Shown piece by piece: positions 34,004 to 47,356 of a stretch of 64,000 nucleotides of DNA. A model generated the notes under the pieces. The model did not search any database. It saw only the letters and a list, made by a program, of their open reading frames with translations, and had not been told where the DNA came from. A program made the translations under genes and the position numbers. The first letter of the stretch is position 1. Each line of letters begins with the position of its first letter. Location of the stretch: the NCBI GenBank assembly GCA_930367205.1, contig OV884009.1:118185454-118249453 (forward strand). Direction: 5' to 3'. This stretch comes from Acanthosoma haemorrhoidale. Its lineage: Eukaryota; Arthropoda; Insecta; Hemiptera; Acanthosomatidae.

Positions 34004-37000
34004 TTAGTTAATATATGGCACGAATGAGTGTTTCCCCGACTGCCTAAGCTTCTTAGTTGTTATTGTTAGTTAATATATGGCCCGAACGAGTGTTTCCCCG
34101 ACGGACTAAGCTTCTTAGTTGTTATTGTTAGTTAATATATGGCCCGAATGAGTGTTTCCCCGACGGACTAAGCTTCTTAGTTGTTAGTGTTAGTTTATAT
34201 ATGCCCCGAATGGGTGTTGTCCCGACGGACTAAGCTTCTTAGTTGTTATTATTAGTTAATAAATGGCGCGAATTAGTTTTTCCCCGACGGACTAAGCTTC
34301 TTAGTTGTTAGTTTTAGTTAATATATGCCCCGAATGGGTGTTGTCCCGACGGACTAAGCTTCTTAGTTGTTATTGTTAGTTAATATATGCCCCGAATGGG
34401 TGTTGTCCTGACGGACTAAGCTTCTTAGTTGTTATTATTAGTTAATATATGGCGCGAATAAGTTTTTCCCCGACGGACTAAGCTTCTTAGTTGTTATTGT
34501 TAGTTAATATATGGCCCAAATGAGCGTTTTCCAGACGTACTAAGCTTCTTAGTTGTTAGTTTTAGTTAATATATGCCCCGAATGGGTGTTTCCCCGAAAG
34601 ACTAAGCTTCTTAGTTGTTATTGCTAGTTAATATATGCCCCGAATGGGTGTTGTCCCGACGGACTAAGCTTCTTAGTTGTTAGTGTTAGTTAATATATGC
34701 CCCGAATGGGTGTTGTCCCGACGGACTAAGCTTCTTAGTTGTTAGTGTTAGTTAATATATGCCCCAAATGGGTGTTGTCCCGACAGACTAAGCTTCTTAG
34801 TTGTTATTGTTAGTTAATATATGGCCCAAATGAGCGTTTTCCTGACGGACTAAGCTTCTTATCGTTAGTTAATATATGGCCCGAATGAGTGTTGTCCCGA
34901 CGGACTAAGCTTCTTAGTTGTTAGTGTTAGTTAATATATGCCCCGAATGGGTGTTGTCCCGACGGACTAAGCTTCTTAGTTGTTATTATTAGTTAATATA
35001 TGGCGCGAATAAGTTTTTCCCCGACGGACTAAGCTTCTTAGTTGTTATTGTTAGTTAATATATGGCCCAAATGAGCATTTTCCTGACGTACTAAGCTTCT
35101 TAGTTGTTATTGTTAGTTAATATATGGCCCGAATGAGTGTTTCCCCGACAGACTAAGCTTCTTAGTTGTTATTGCTAGTTAATATATGGCGCGAATGAGT
35201 TTTTCCCCGACGGACTAAGCTTCTTAGTTGTTAGTGTTAGTTAATATATGCCCCGAATGGGTGTTGTCCCGACGGACTAAGCTTCTTAGTTGTTAGTGTT
35301 AGTTAATATATGCCCCGAATGGGTGTTGTCCCGACGGACTAAGCTTCTTAGTTGTTATTGTTAGTTAATATATGGCCCGAATGAGTGTTTCCCCGACAGA
35401 CTAAGCTTCTTAGTTGTTATTGTTAGTTAATATATGGCCCGAATGAGGTTTTCCCCGACGGACTAAGCTTCTTAGTTGTTATTGTTAGTTAATATATGGC
35501 ACGAATGAGTGTTTCCCCGACTGCCTAAGCTTCTTAGTTGTTATTGTTAGTTAATATATGGCCCGAATGAGTGTTTCCCCGACGGACTAAGCTTCTTAGT
35601 TGTTAGTGTTAGTTTATATATGCCCCGAATGGGTGTTGTCCCGACGGACTAAGCTTCTTAGTTGTTATTATTAGTTAATAAATGGCGCGAATTAGTTTTT
35701 CCCCGACAGACTAAGCTTCTTAGTTGTTATTGCTAGTTAATATATGGCGCGAATGAGTTTTTCCCCGACGGACTAAGCTTCTTAGTTGTTAGTTTTAGTT
35801 AATATATGCCCCGAATAGGTGTTTCCCCGACAGACTAAGCTTCTTAGTTGTTATTGTTAGTTAATATATGGCCCGAATGAGGTTTTCCCCGACGGACTAA
35901 GCTTCTTAGTTGTTATTGTTAGTTAATATATGGCACGAATGAGTGTTTCCCCGACTGCCTAAGCTTCTTAGTTGTTATTGTTAGTTAATATATGGCCCGA
36001 ATGAGTGTTTCCCCCACGGACTAAGCTTCTTAGTTGTTATTGTTAGTTAATATATGGCCCGAATGAGTGTTTCCCCGACGGACTAAGCTTCTTAGTTGTT
36101 AGTGTTAGTTTATATATGCCCCGAATGGGTGTTGTCCCGACGGACTAAGCTTCTTAGTTGTTATTGTTAGTTAATATATGGCCCGAATGAGTGTTTCCCC
36201 GACAGACTAAGCTTCTTAGTTGTTATTGCTAGTTAATATATGGCGCGAATGAGTTTTTCCCCGACGGACTAAGCTTCTTAGTTGTTAGTTTTAGTTAATA
36301 TATGCCCCGAATAGGTGTTTCCCCGACAGACTAAGCTTCTTAGTTGTTATTGTTAGTTAATATATGGCCCGAATGAGTGTTTCCCCGACGGACTAAGCTT
36401 CTTAGTTGTTATTGTTAGTTAATATATGGCACGAATGAGTGTTTCCCCGACTGCCTAAGCTTCTTAGTTGTTATTGTTAGTTAATATATGGCCCGAATGA
36501 GTGTTTCCCCCACGGACTAAGCTTCTTAGTTGTTATTGTTAGTTAATATATGGCCCGAATGAGTGTTTCCCCGACGGACTAAGCTTCTTAGTTGTTAGTG
36601 TTAGTTTATATATGCCCCGAATGGGTGTTGTCCCGACGGACTAAGCTTCTTAGTTGTTATTATTAGTTAATAAATGGCGCGAATTAGTTTTTCCCCGACG
36701 GACTAAGCTTCTTAGTTGTTAGTTTTAGTTAATATATGCCCCGAATGGGTGTTGTCCCGACGTACTAAGCTTCTTAGTTGTTAGTGTTAGTTAATATATG
36801 GCCCAAATGAGCGTTTTCCTGACGGACTAAGCTTCTTATCGTTAGGTAATATATGGCCTGAATGAGTGTTGTCCCGACGGACTAAGCTTCTTAGTTGTTA
36901 GTGTTAGTTAATATATGCCCCGAATGGGTGTTGTCCCGACGGACTAAGCTTCTTAGTTGTTATTATTAGTTAATATATGGCCCGAATAAGTTTTTCCCCG

Positions 37001-37089
37001 ACGGACTAAGCTTCTTAGTTGTTATTGTTAGTTAATATATGGCCCAAATGAGCGTTTTCCTGACGTACTAAGCTTCTTAGTTGTTATTG
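34004..37089 (+). repeat. ~3.1-kb HOR unit, second copy
   Basis: This copy matches 31228 onwards with offset 2776 in its first part. After six extra monomers (372 bp, near 34983-35350) the offset becomes 3148, fixed by 32297/35445, 32731/35879 and the GGTAATATATGGCCTG monomers 33697/36845. In its octamer doublet the second GAGGTTTT monomer is replaced by GAGTGTTT (36375). The correspondence ends near 37089, where a GAGTTTTT monomer replaces GGCACG. Confidence 0.82.
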
Positions 37090-40000
37090 TTAGTTAATAT
37101 ATGGCCCGAATGAGTTTTTCCCCGACGGACTAAGCTTCTTAGTTGTTATTGTTAGTTAATATATGGCCCGAATGAGTGTTTCCCCGACGAACTAAGCTTC
37201 TTAGTTGTTATTGTTAGTTAATATATGGCCCGAATGAGTGTTTCCCCAACGGACTAAGCTTCTTAGTTGTTATTGTTAGTTAATATATGGCCCGAATGAG
37301 TGTTTCCCCGAAAGACTAAGCTTCCTAGTTGTTATTGCTAGTTAATATATGCCCCAAATGAGTGTTGTCCCGACGTACTAAGCTTCTTAGTTGTTAGTGT
37401 TAGTTAATATATGCCCCGAATGGGTGTTGTCCCGACGGACTAAGCTTGTTAGTTGTTATTGCTAGTTAATATATGCCCCAAATGAGTGTTGTCCCGACGT
37501 ACTAAGCTTCTTAGTTGTTAGTGTTAGTTAATATATGCCCCGAATGGGTGTTGTCCCGACGGACTAAGCTTGTTAGTTGTTATTGCTAGTTAATATATGG
37601 CGCGAATGAGTTTTTCCCCGACGGACTAAGCTTCTTAGTTGTTAGTTTTAGTTAATATATGGCCCAAATGAGCGTTTTCCTGACGGACTAAGCTTCTTAT
37701 CGTTAGTTAATATATGGCCCGAATGAGTGTTGTCCCGACGGACTAAGCTATTTAGTTGTTAGTGTTAGTTAATATTGCCCCGAATGGGTGTTGTCCCGAC
37801 GGACTAAGCTTCTTAGTTGTTATTGCTAGTTAATATATGGCGCGAATGAGTTTTTCCCCGACCGACTAAGCTTCTTAGTTGTTAGTGTTAGTTAATATAT
37901 GCCCCGAATGGGTGTTGTCCCGACGGACTAAGCTTCTTAGTTGTTAGTGTTAGTTAATATATGCCCCGAATGGGTGTTGTCCCGACGAAATAAGCTTCTT
38001 AGTTGTTAGTGTTAGTTAATATATGCCCCGAATGGGTGTTGTCCCGACGGACTAAGCTTCTTAGTTGTTATTGCTAGTTAATATATGGCGCGAATGAGTT
38101 TTTCCCCGACCGACTAAGCTTCTTAGTTGTTAGTGTTAGTTAATATATGCCCCGAATGGGTGTTGTCCCGACGGACTAAGCTTCTTAGTTGTTAGTGTTA
38201 GTTAATATATGCCCCGAATGGGTGTTGTCCCGACGGACTAAGCTTCTTAGTTGTTATTGTTAGTTAATATATGGCCCGAATGAGTGTTTCCCCGACAGAC
38301 TAAGCTTCTTAGTTGTTATTGCTAGTTAATATATGGCGCGAATGAGTTTTTCCCCGACCGACTAAGCTTCTTAGTTGTTAGTTTTAGTTAATATATGGCC
38401 CAAATGAGCGTTTTCCTGACGGACTAAGCTTCTTATCGTTAGTTAATATATGGCCCGAATGAGTGTTGTCCCGACGGACTAAGCTTCTTAGTTGTTAGTG
38501 TTAGTTAATATATGCCCCGAATGGGTGTTGTCCCGACGGACTAAGCTTCTTAGTTGTTATTATTAGTTAATATATGGCGCGAATAAGTTTTTCCCCGACG
38601 GACTAAGCTTCTTAGTTGTTATTGTTAGTTAATATATGGCCCAAATGAGCGTTTTCCTGACGTACTAAGCTTCTTAGTTGTTAGTGTTAGTTAATATATG
38701 CCCCGAATGGGTGTTGTCCCGACGGACTAAGCTTCTTAGTTGTTAGTGTTAGTTAATATATGCCCCAAATGGGTGTTGTCCCGACAGACTAAGCTTCTTA
38801 GTTGTTATTGTTAGTTAATATATGGCCCAAATGAGCGTTTTCCTGACGGACTAAGCTTCTTATCGTTAGTTAATATATGGCCCGAATGAGTGTTGTCCCG
38901 ACGGACTAAGCTTCTTAGTTGTTAGTGTTAGTTAATATATCCCCCGAATGGGTGTTGTCCCGACGGACTAAGCTTCTTAGTTGTTATTATTAGTTAATAT
39001 ATGGCGCGAATAAGTTTTTCCCCGACGGACTAAGCTTCTTAGTTGTTATTGTTAGTTAATATATGGCCCAAATGAGCATTTTCCTGACGTACTAAGCTTC
39101 TTAGTTGTTATTGTTAGTTAATATATGGCCCGAATGAGTGTTTCCCCGACAGACTAAGCTTCTTAGTTGTTATTGCTAGTTAATATATGGCGCGAATGAG
39201 TTTTTCCCCGACCGACTAAGCTTCTTAGTTGTTAGTGTTAGTTAATATATGCCCCGAATGGGTGTTGTCCCGACGGACTAAGCTTCTTAGTTGTTAGTGT
39301 TAGTTAATATATGCCCCGAATGGGTGTTGTCCCGACGGACTAAGCTTCTTAGTTGTTATTGTTAGTTAATATATGGCCCGAATGAGTGTTTCCCCGACAG
39401 ACTAAGCTTCTTAGTTGTTATTGTTAGTTAATATATGGCCCGAATGAGGTTTTCCCCGACGGACTAAGCTTCTTAGTTGTTATTGTTAGTTAATATATGG
39501 CACGAATGAGTGTTTCCCCGACTGCCTAAGCTTCTTAGTTGTTATTGTTAGTTAATATATGGCCCGAATGAGTGTTTCCCCGACGGACTAAGCTTCTTAG
39601 TTGTTAGTGTTAGTTTATATATGCCCCGAATGGGTGTTGTCCCGACGGACTAAGCTTCTTAGTTGTTATTATTAGTTAATAAATGGCGCGAATTAGTTTT
39701 TCCCCGACGGACTAAGCTTCTTAGTTGTTAGTTTTAGTTAATATATGCCCCGAATGGGTGTTGTCCCGACGTACTAAGCTTCTTAGTTGTTATTGTTAGT
39801 TAATATATGCCCCGAATGGGTGTTGTCCCGACGGACTAAGCTTCTTAGTTGTTATTATTAGTTAATATATGGCGCGAATAAGTTTTTCCCCGACGGACTA
39901 AGCTTCTTAGTTGTTATTGTTAGTTAATATATGGCCCAAATGAGCGTTTTCCAGACGTACTAAGCTTCTTAGTTGTTAGTTTTAGTTAATATATGCCCCG

Positions 40001-41144
40001 AATGGGTGTTTCCCCGAAAGACTAAGCTTCTTAGTTGTTATTGCTAGTTAATATATGCCCCGAATGGGTGTTGTCCCGACGGACTAAGCTTCTTAGTTGT
40101 TAGTGTTAGTTAATATATGGCCCAAATGAGCGTTTTCCTGACGGACTAAGCTTCTTATCGTTAGTTAATATATGGCCCGAATGAGTGTTGTCCCGACGGA
40201 CTAAGCTTCTTAGTTGTTAGTGTTAGTTAATATATGCCCCGAATGGGTGTTGTCCCGACGGACTAAGCTTCTTAGTTGTTATTATTAGTTAATATATGGC
40301 GCGAATAAGTTTTTCCCCGACGGACTAAGCTTCTTAGTTGTTATTGTTAGTTAATATATGGCCCAAATGAGCGTTTTCCTGACGTACTAAGCTTCTTAGT
40401 TGTTATTGTTAGTTAATATATGGCTCGAATGAGTTTTTCCCCGACGGACTAAGCTTCTTAGTTGTTATTGTTAGTTAATATATGGCCCGAATGAGTGTTT
40501 CCCCGACGAACTAAGCTTCTTAGTTGTTAGTTTTAGTTAATATATGGCCCAAATGAGCGTTTTCCTGACGGACTAAGCTTCTTATCGTTAGTTAATATAT
40601 GGCCCGAATGAGTGTTGTCCCGACGGACTAAGCTATTTAGTTGTTAGTGTTAGTTAATATTGCCCCGAATGGGTGTTGTCCCGACGGACTAAGCTTCTTA
40701 GTTGTTATTGCTAGTTAATATATGGCGCGAATGAGTTTTTCCCCGACCGACTAAGCTTCTTAGTTGTTAGTGTTAGTTAATATATGCCCCGAATGGGTGT
40801 TGTCCCGACGGACTAAGCTTCTTAGTTGTTAGTGTTAGTTAATATATGCCCCGAATGGGTGTTGTCCCGACGAAATAAGCTTCTTAGTTGTTAGTGTTAG
40901 TTAATATATGCCCCGAATGGGTGTTGTCCCGACGGACTAAGCTTCTTAGTTGTTATTGCTAGTTAATATATGGCGCGAATGAGTTTTTCCCCGACCGACT
41001 AAGCTTCTTAGTTGTTAGTGTTAGTTAATATATGCCCCGAATGGGTGTTGTCCCGACGGACTAAGCTTCTTAGTTGTTAGTGTTAGTTAATATATGCCCC
41101 GAATGGGTGTTGTCCCGACGGACTAAGCTTCTTAGTTGTTATTG
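37090..41144 (+). repeat. Mosaic satellite block with dispersed duplicates
   Basis: It holds two versions of one cassette: GGCGCG/GTTTTAG, 55-bp monomer, hybrid with AAGCTATTTAG, 61-bp monomer, then GGCGCG and GCCCCGAATGGG runs with a CGAAATAAG monomer. The two versions are marked by CTATTT at 37748 and 40633, 2885 bp apart. A one-base variant head, ATATATCCCCCGAAT, occurs near 38938 and again near 57148, linking this block to the 53.6-59.5 kb segment. No non-satellite sequence. Confidence 0.75.
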
Positions 41145-44100
41145 TTAGTTAATATATGGCCCGAATGAGTGTTTCCCCGACAGACTAAGCTTCTTAGTTG
41201 TTATTGCTAGTTAATATATGGCGCGAATGAGTTTTTCCCCGACCGACTAAGCTTCTTAGTTGTTAGTTTTAGTTAATATATGGCCCAAATGAGCGTTTTC
41301 CTGACGGACTAAGCTTCTTATCGTTAGTTAATATATGGCCCGAATGAGTGTTGTCCCGACGGACTAAGCTTCTTAGTTGTTAGTGTTAGTTAATATATGC
41401 CCCGAATGGGTGTTGTCCTGACGGACTAAGCTTCTTAGTTGTTATTATTAGTTAATATATGGCGCGAATAAGTTTTTCCCCGACGGACTAAGCTTCTTAG
41501 TTGTTATTGTTAGTTAATATATGGCCCAAATGAGCGTTTTCCTGACGTACTAAGCTTCTTAGTTGTTAGTTTTAGTTAATATATGCCCCGAATGGGTGTT
41601 TCCCCGAAAGACTAAGCTTCTTAGTTGTTATTGCTAGTTAATATATGCCCCGAATGGGTGTTGTCCCGACGGACTAAGCTTCTTAGTTGTTAGTGTTAGT
41701 TAATATATGCCCCGAATGGGTGTTGTCCCGACGGACTAAGCTTCTTAGTTGTTAGTGTTAGTTAATATATGCCCCAAATGGGTGTTGTCCCGACAGACTA
41801 AGCTTCTTAGTTGTTATTGTTAGTTAATATATGGCCCAAATGAGCGTTTTCCTGACGGACTAAGCTTCTTATCGTTAGTTAATATATGGCCCGAATGAGT
41901 GTTGTCCCGACGGACTAAGCTTCTTAGTTGTTAGTGTTAGTTAATATATGCCCCGAATGGGTGTTGTCCCGACGGACTAAGCTTCTTAGTTGTTATTATT
42001 AGTTAATATATGGCGCGAATAAGTTTTTCCCCGACGGACTAAGCTTCTTAGTTGTTATTGTTAGTTAATATATGGCCCAAATGAGCATTTTCCTAACGGA
42101 CTAAGCTTCTTAGTTGTTAGTTTTAGTTAATATATGCCCCGAATAGGTGTTTCCCCGACAGACTAAGCTTCTTAGTTGTTATTGTTAGTTAATATATGGC
42201 CCGAATGAGGTTTTCCCCGACGGACTAAGCTTCTTAGTTGTTATTGTTAGTTAATATATGGCACGAATGAGTGTTTCCCCGACTGCCTAAGCTTCTTAGT
42301 TGTTATTGTTAGTTAATATATGGCCCGAATGAGTGTTTCCCCCACGGACTAAGCTTCTTAGTTGTTATTGTTAGTTAATATATGGCCCGAATGAGTGTTT
42401 CCCCGACGGACTAAGCTTCTTAGTTGTTAGTGTTAGTTTATATATGCCCCGAATGGGTGTTGTCCCGACGGACTAAGCTTCTTAGTTGTTATTGTTAGTT
42501 AATATATGGCCCGAATGAGTGTTTCCCCGACAGACTAAGCTTCTTAGTTGTTATTGCTAGTTAATATATGGCGCGAATGAGTTTTTCCCCGACGGACTAA
42601 GCTTCTTAGTTGTTAGTTTTAGTTAATATATGCCCCGAATAGGTGTTTCCCCGACAGACTAAGCTTCTTAGTTGTTATTGTTAGTTAATATATGGCCCGA
42701 ATGAGGTTTTCCCCGACGGACTAAGCTTCTTAGTTGTTATTGTTAGTTAATATATGGCACGAATGAGTGTTTCCCCGACTGCCTAAGCTTCTTAGTTGTT
42801 ATTGTTAGTTAATATATGGCCCGAATGAGTGTTTCCCCCACGGACTAAGCTTCTTAGTTGTTATTGTTAGTTAATATATGGCCCGAATGAGTGTTTCCCC
42901 GACGGACTAAGCTTCTTAGTTGTTATTGTTAGTTAATATATGCCCCGAATGGGTGTTGTCCCGACGGACTAAGCTTCTTAGTTGTTATTATTAGTTAATA
43001 AATGGCGCGAATTAGTTTTTCCCCGACGGACTAAGCTTCTTAGTTGTTAGTTTTAGTTAATATATGCCCCGAATGGGTGTTGTCCCGACGTACTAAGCTT
43101 CTTAGTTGTTAGTGTTAGTTAATATATGGCCCAAATGAGCGTTTTCCTGACGGACTAAGCTTCTTATCGTTAGGTAATATATGGCCTGAATGAGTGTTGT
43201 CCCGACGGACTAAGCTTCTTAGTTGTTAGTGTTAGTTAATATATGCCCCGAATGGGTGTTGTCCCGACGGACTAAGCTTCTTAGTTGTTATTATTAGTTA
43301 ATATATGGCGCGAATAAGTTTTTCCCCGACGGACTAAGCTTCTTAGTTGTTATTGTTAGTTAATATATGGCCCAAATGAGCGTTTTCCTGACGTACTAAG
43401 CTTCTTAGTTGTTATTGTTAGTTAATATATGGCTCGAATGAGTTTTTCCCCGACGGACTAAGCTTCTTAGTTGTTATTGTTAGTTAATATATGGCACGAA
43501 TGAGTGTTTCCCCGACTGCCTAAGCTTCTTAGTTGTTATTGTTAGTTAATATATGGCCCGAACGAGTGTTTCCCCCACGGACTAAGCTTCTTAGTTGTTA
43601 TTGTTAGTTAATATATGGCCCGAATGAGTGTTTCCCCGACGGACTAAGCTTCTTAGTTGTTAGTGTTAGTTAATATATGCCCCGAATGGGTGTTGTCCCG
43701 ACGGACTAAGCTTCTTAGTTGTTATTATTAGTTAATATATGGCGCGAATTAGTTTTTCCCCGACGGACTAAGCTTCTTAGTTGTTAGTTTTAGTTAATAT
43801 ATGCCCCGAATGGGTGTTGTCCCGACGTACTAAGCTTCTTAGTTGTTATTGTTAGTTAATATATGCCCCGAATGGGTGTTGTCCTGACGGACTAAGCTTC
43901 TTAGTTGTTATTATTAGTTAATATATGGCGCGAATAAGTTTTTCCCCGACGGACTAAGCTTCTTAGTTGTTATTGTTAGTTAATATATGGCCCAAATGAG
44001 CGTTTTCCAGACGTACTAAGCTTCTTAGTTGTTAGTTTTAGTTAATATATGCCCCGAATGGGTGTTTCCCCGAAAGACTAAGCTTCTTAGTTGTTATTGC

Positions 44101-47100
44101 TAGTTAATATATGCCCCGAATGGGTGTTGTCCCGACGGACTAAGCTTCTTAGTTGTTAGTGTTAGTTAATATATGCCCCGAATGGGTGTTGTCCCGACGG
44201 ACTAAGCTTCTTAGTTGTTAGTGTTAGTTAATATATGCCCCAAATGGGTGTTGTCCCGACAGACTAAGCTTCTTAGTTGTTATTGTTAGTTAATATATGG
44301 CCCAAATGAGCGTTTTCCTGACGGACTAAGCTTCTTATCGTTAGTTAATATATGGCCCGAATGAGTGTTGTCCCGACGGACTAAGCTTCTTAGTTGTTAG
44401 TGTTAGTTAATATATGCCCCGAATGGGTGTTGTCCCGACGGACTAAGCTTCTTAGTTGTTATTATTAGTTAATATATGGCGCGAATAAGTTTTTCCCCGA
44501 CGGACTAAGCTTCTTAGTTGTTATTGTTAGTTAATATATGGCCCAAATGAGCATTTTCCTGACGTACTAAGCTTCTTAGTTGTTATTGTTAGTTAATATA
44601 TGGCCCGAATGAGTGTTTCCCCGACAGACTAAGCTTCTTAGTTGTTATTGCTAGTTAATATATGGCGCGAATGAGTTTTTCCCCGACCGACTAAGCTTCT
44701 TAGTTGTTAGTGTTAGTTAATATATGCCCCGAATGGGTGTTGTCCCGACGGACTAAGCTTCTTAGTTGTTAGTGTTAGTTAATATATGCCCCGAATGGGT
44801 GTTGTCCCGACGGACTAAGCTTCTTAGTTGTTATTGTTAGTTAATATATGGCCCGAATGAGTGTTTCCCCGACAGACTAAGCTTCTTAGTTGTTATTGTT
44901 AGTTAATATATGCCCCAAATGGGTGTTGTCCCGACAGACTAAGCTTCTTAGTTGTTATTGTTAGTTAATATATGGCCCAAATGAGCGTTTTCCTGACGGA
45001 CTAAGCTTCTTATCGTTAGTTAATATATGGCCCGAATGAGTGTTGTCCCGACGGACTAAGCTTCTTAGTTGTTAGTGTTAGTTAATATATGCCCCGAATG
45101 GGTGTTGTCCCGACGGACTAAGCTTCTTAGTTGTTATTATTAGTTAATATATGGCGCGAATAAGTTTTTCCCCGACGGACTAAGCTTCTTAGTTGTTATT
45201 GTTAGTTAATATATGGCCCAAATGAGCATTTTCCTGACGGACTAAGCTTCTTAGTTGTTAGTTTTAGTTAATATATGCCCCGAATAGGTGTTTCCCCGAC
45301 AGACTAAGCTTCTTAGTTGTTATTGTTAGTTAATATATGGCCCGAATGAGGTTTTCCCCGACGGACTAAGCTTCTTAGTTGTTATTGTTAGTTAATATAT
45401 GGCACGAATGAGTGTTTCCCCGACTGCCTAAGCTTCTTAGTTGTTATTGTTAGTTAATATATGGCCCGAATGGGTGTTGTCCCGACGGACTAAGCTTCTT
45501 AGTTGTTATTGCTAGTTAATATATGGCGCGAATGAGTTTTTCCCCGACCGACTAAGCTTCTTAGTTGTTATTGTTAGTTAATATATGGCCCGAATGAGGT
45601 TTTCCCCGACGGACTAAGCTTCTTAGTTGTTATTGTTAGTTAATATATGGCACGAATGAGTGTTTCCCCGACTGCCTAAGCTTCTTAGTTGTTATTGTTA
45701 GTTAATATATGGCCCGAATGAGTGTTTCCCCCACGGACTAAGCTTCTTAGTTGTTATTGTTAGTTAATATATGGCCCGAATGAGTGTTTCCCCGACGGAC
45801 TAAGCTTCTTAGTTGTTAGTGTTAGTTTATATATGCCCCGAATGGGTGTTGTCCCGACGGACTAAGCTTCTTAGTTGTTATTATTAGTTAATAAATGGCG
45901 CGAATTAGTTTTTCCCCGACGGACTAAGCTTCTTAGTTGTTAGTTTTAGTTAATATATGCCCCGAATGGGTGTTGTCCCGACGTACTAAGCTTCTTAGTT
46001 GTTAGTGTTAGTTAATATATGGCCCAAATGAGCGTTTTCCTGACGGACTAAGCTTCTTATCGTTAGGTAATATATGGCCTGAATGAGTGTTGTCCCGACG
46101 GACTAAGCTTCTTAGTTGTTAGTGTTAGTTTATATATGCCCCGAATGGGTGTTGTCCCGACGGACTAAGCTTCTTAGTTGTTATTGTTAGTTAATATATG
46201 CCCCGAATGGGTGTTGTCCCGACGGACTAAGCTTGTTAGTTGTTATTGCTAGTTAATATATGGCGCGAATGAGTTTTTCCCCGACGGACTAAGCTTCTTA
46301 GTTGTTAGTTTTAGTTAATATATGCCCCGAATGGGTGTTTCCCCGAAAGACTAAGCTTCTTAGTTGTTATTGCTAGTTAATATATGCCCCGAATGGGTGT
46401 TGTCCCGACGGACTAAGCTTCTTAGTTGTTATTATTAGTTAATATATGGCGCGAATAAGTTTTTCCCCGACGGACTAAGCTTCTTAGTTGTTATTGTTAG
46501 TTAATATATGGCCCGAATGAGTGTTTCCCCAACGGACTAAGCTTCTTAGTTGTTATTGTTAGTTAATATATGGCCCGAATGAGTGTTTCCCCGAAAGACT
46601 AAGCTTCCTAGTTGTTATTGCTAGTTAATATATGCCCCAAATGAGTGTTGTCCCGACGTACTAAGCTTCTTAGTTGTTAGTGTTAGTTAATATATGCCCC
46701 GAATGGGTGTTGTCCCGACGGACTAAGCTTGTTAGTTGTTATTGCTAGTTAATATATGCCCCAAATGAGTGTTGTCCCGACGTACTAAGCTTCTTAGTTG
46801 TTAGTGTTAGTTAATATATGCCCCGAATGGGTGTTGTCCCGACGGACTAAGCTTGTTAGTTGTTATTGCTAGTTAATATATGGCGCGAATGAGTTTTTCC
46901 CCGACGGACTAAGCTTCTTAGTTGTTAGTTTTAGTTAATATATGGCCCAAATGAGCGTTTTCCTGACGGACTAAGCTTCTTATCGTTAGTTAATATATGG
47001 CCCGAATGAGTGTTGTCCCGACGGACTAAGCTATTTAGTTGTTAGTGTTAGTTAATATTGCCCCGAATGGGTGTTGTCCCGACGGACTAAGCTTCTTAGT

Positions 47101-47356
47101 TGTTATTGCTAGTTAATATATGGCGCGAATGAGTTTTTCCCCGACCGACTAAGCTTCTTAGTTGTTAGTGTTAGTTAATATATGCCCCGAATGGGTGTTG
47201 TCCCGACGGACTAAGCTTCTTAGTTGTTAGTGTTAGTTAATATATGCCCCGAATGGGTGTTGTCCCGACGAAATAAGCTTCTTAGTTGTTAGTGTTAGTT
47301 AATATATGCCCCGAATGGGTGTTGTCCCGACGGACTAAGCTTCTTAGTTGTTATTG
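41145..47356 (+). repeat. 6212-bp HOR block, copy 1
   Basis: The block repeats at an offset of 6212 bp. Fixed points are TCCTAACGG at 42091/48303, the GGTAATATATGGCCTG monomers 43173/49385 and 46066/52278, CCTAG at 46607/52819, and the A-core CTATTT at 47031/53243. It contains an octamer doublet (GAGGTTTT at 42207 and 42703). Confidence 0.9.
42145..43140 (+). repeat. Octamer (8-monomer, 496-bp) doublet, representative
   Basis: Eight monomer types in fixed order occur twice, 496 bp apart: GAATAGG, GAGGTTTT, GGCACG..CTGCC, CCCAC type, CGACGG type, GTTTATATATG type, CGACAG type and GGCGCG type. The same doublet spacing is seen with GAGGTTTT (or its variant) at 27876/28372, 32731/33227, 35879/36375, 42207/42703, 48419/48915 and 60539/61035. 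It is a sub-module shared by all right-hand HOR units and absent from family A. Limits are approximate. Confidence 0.8.
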
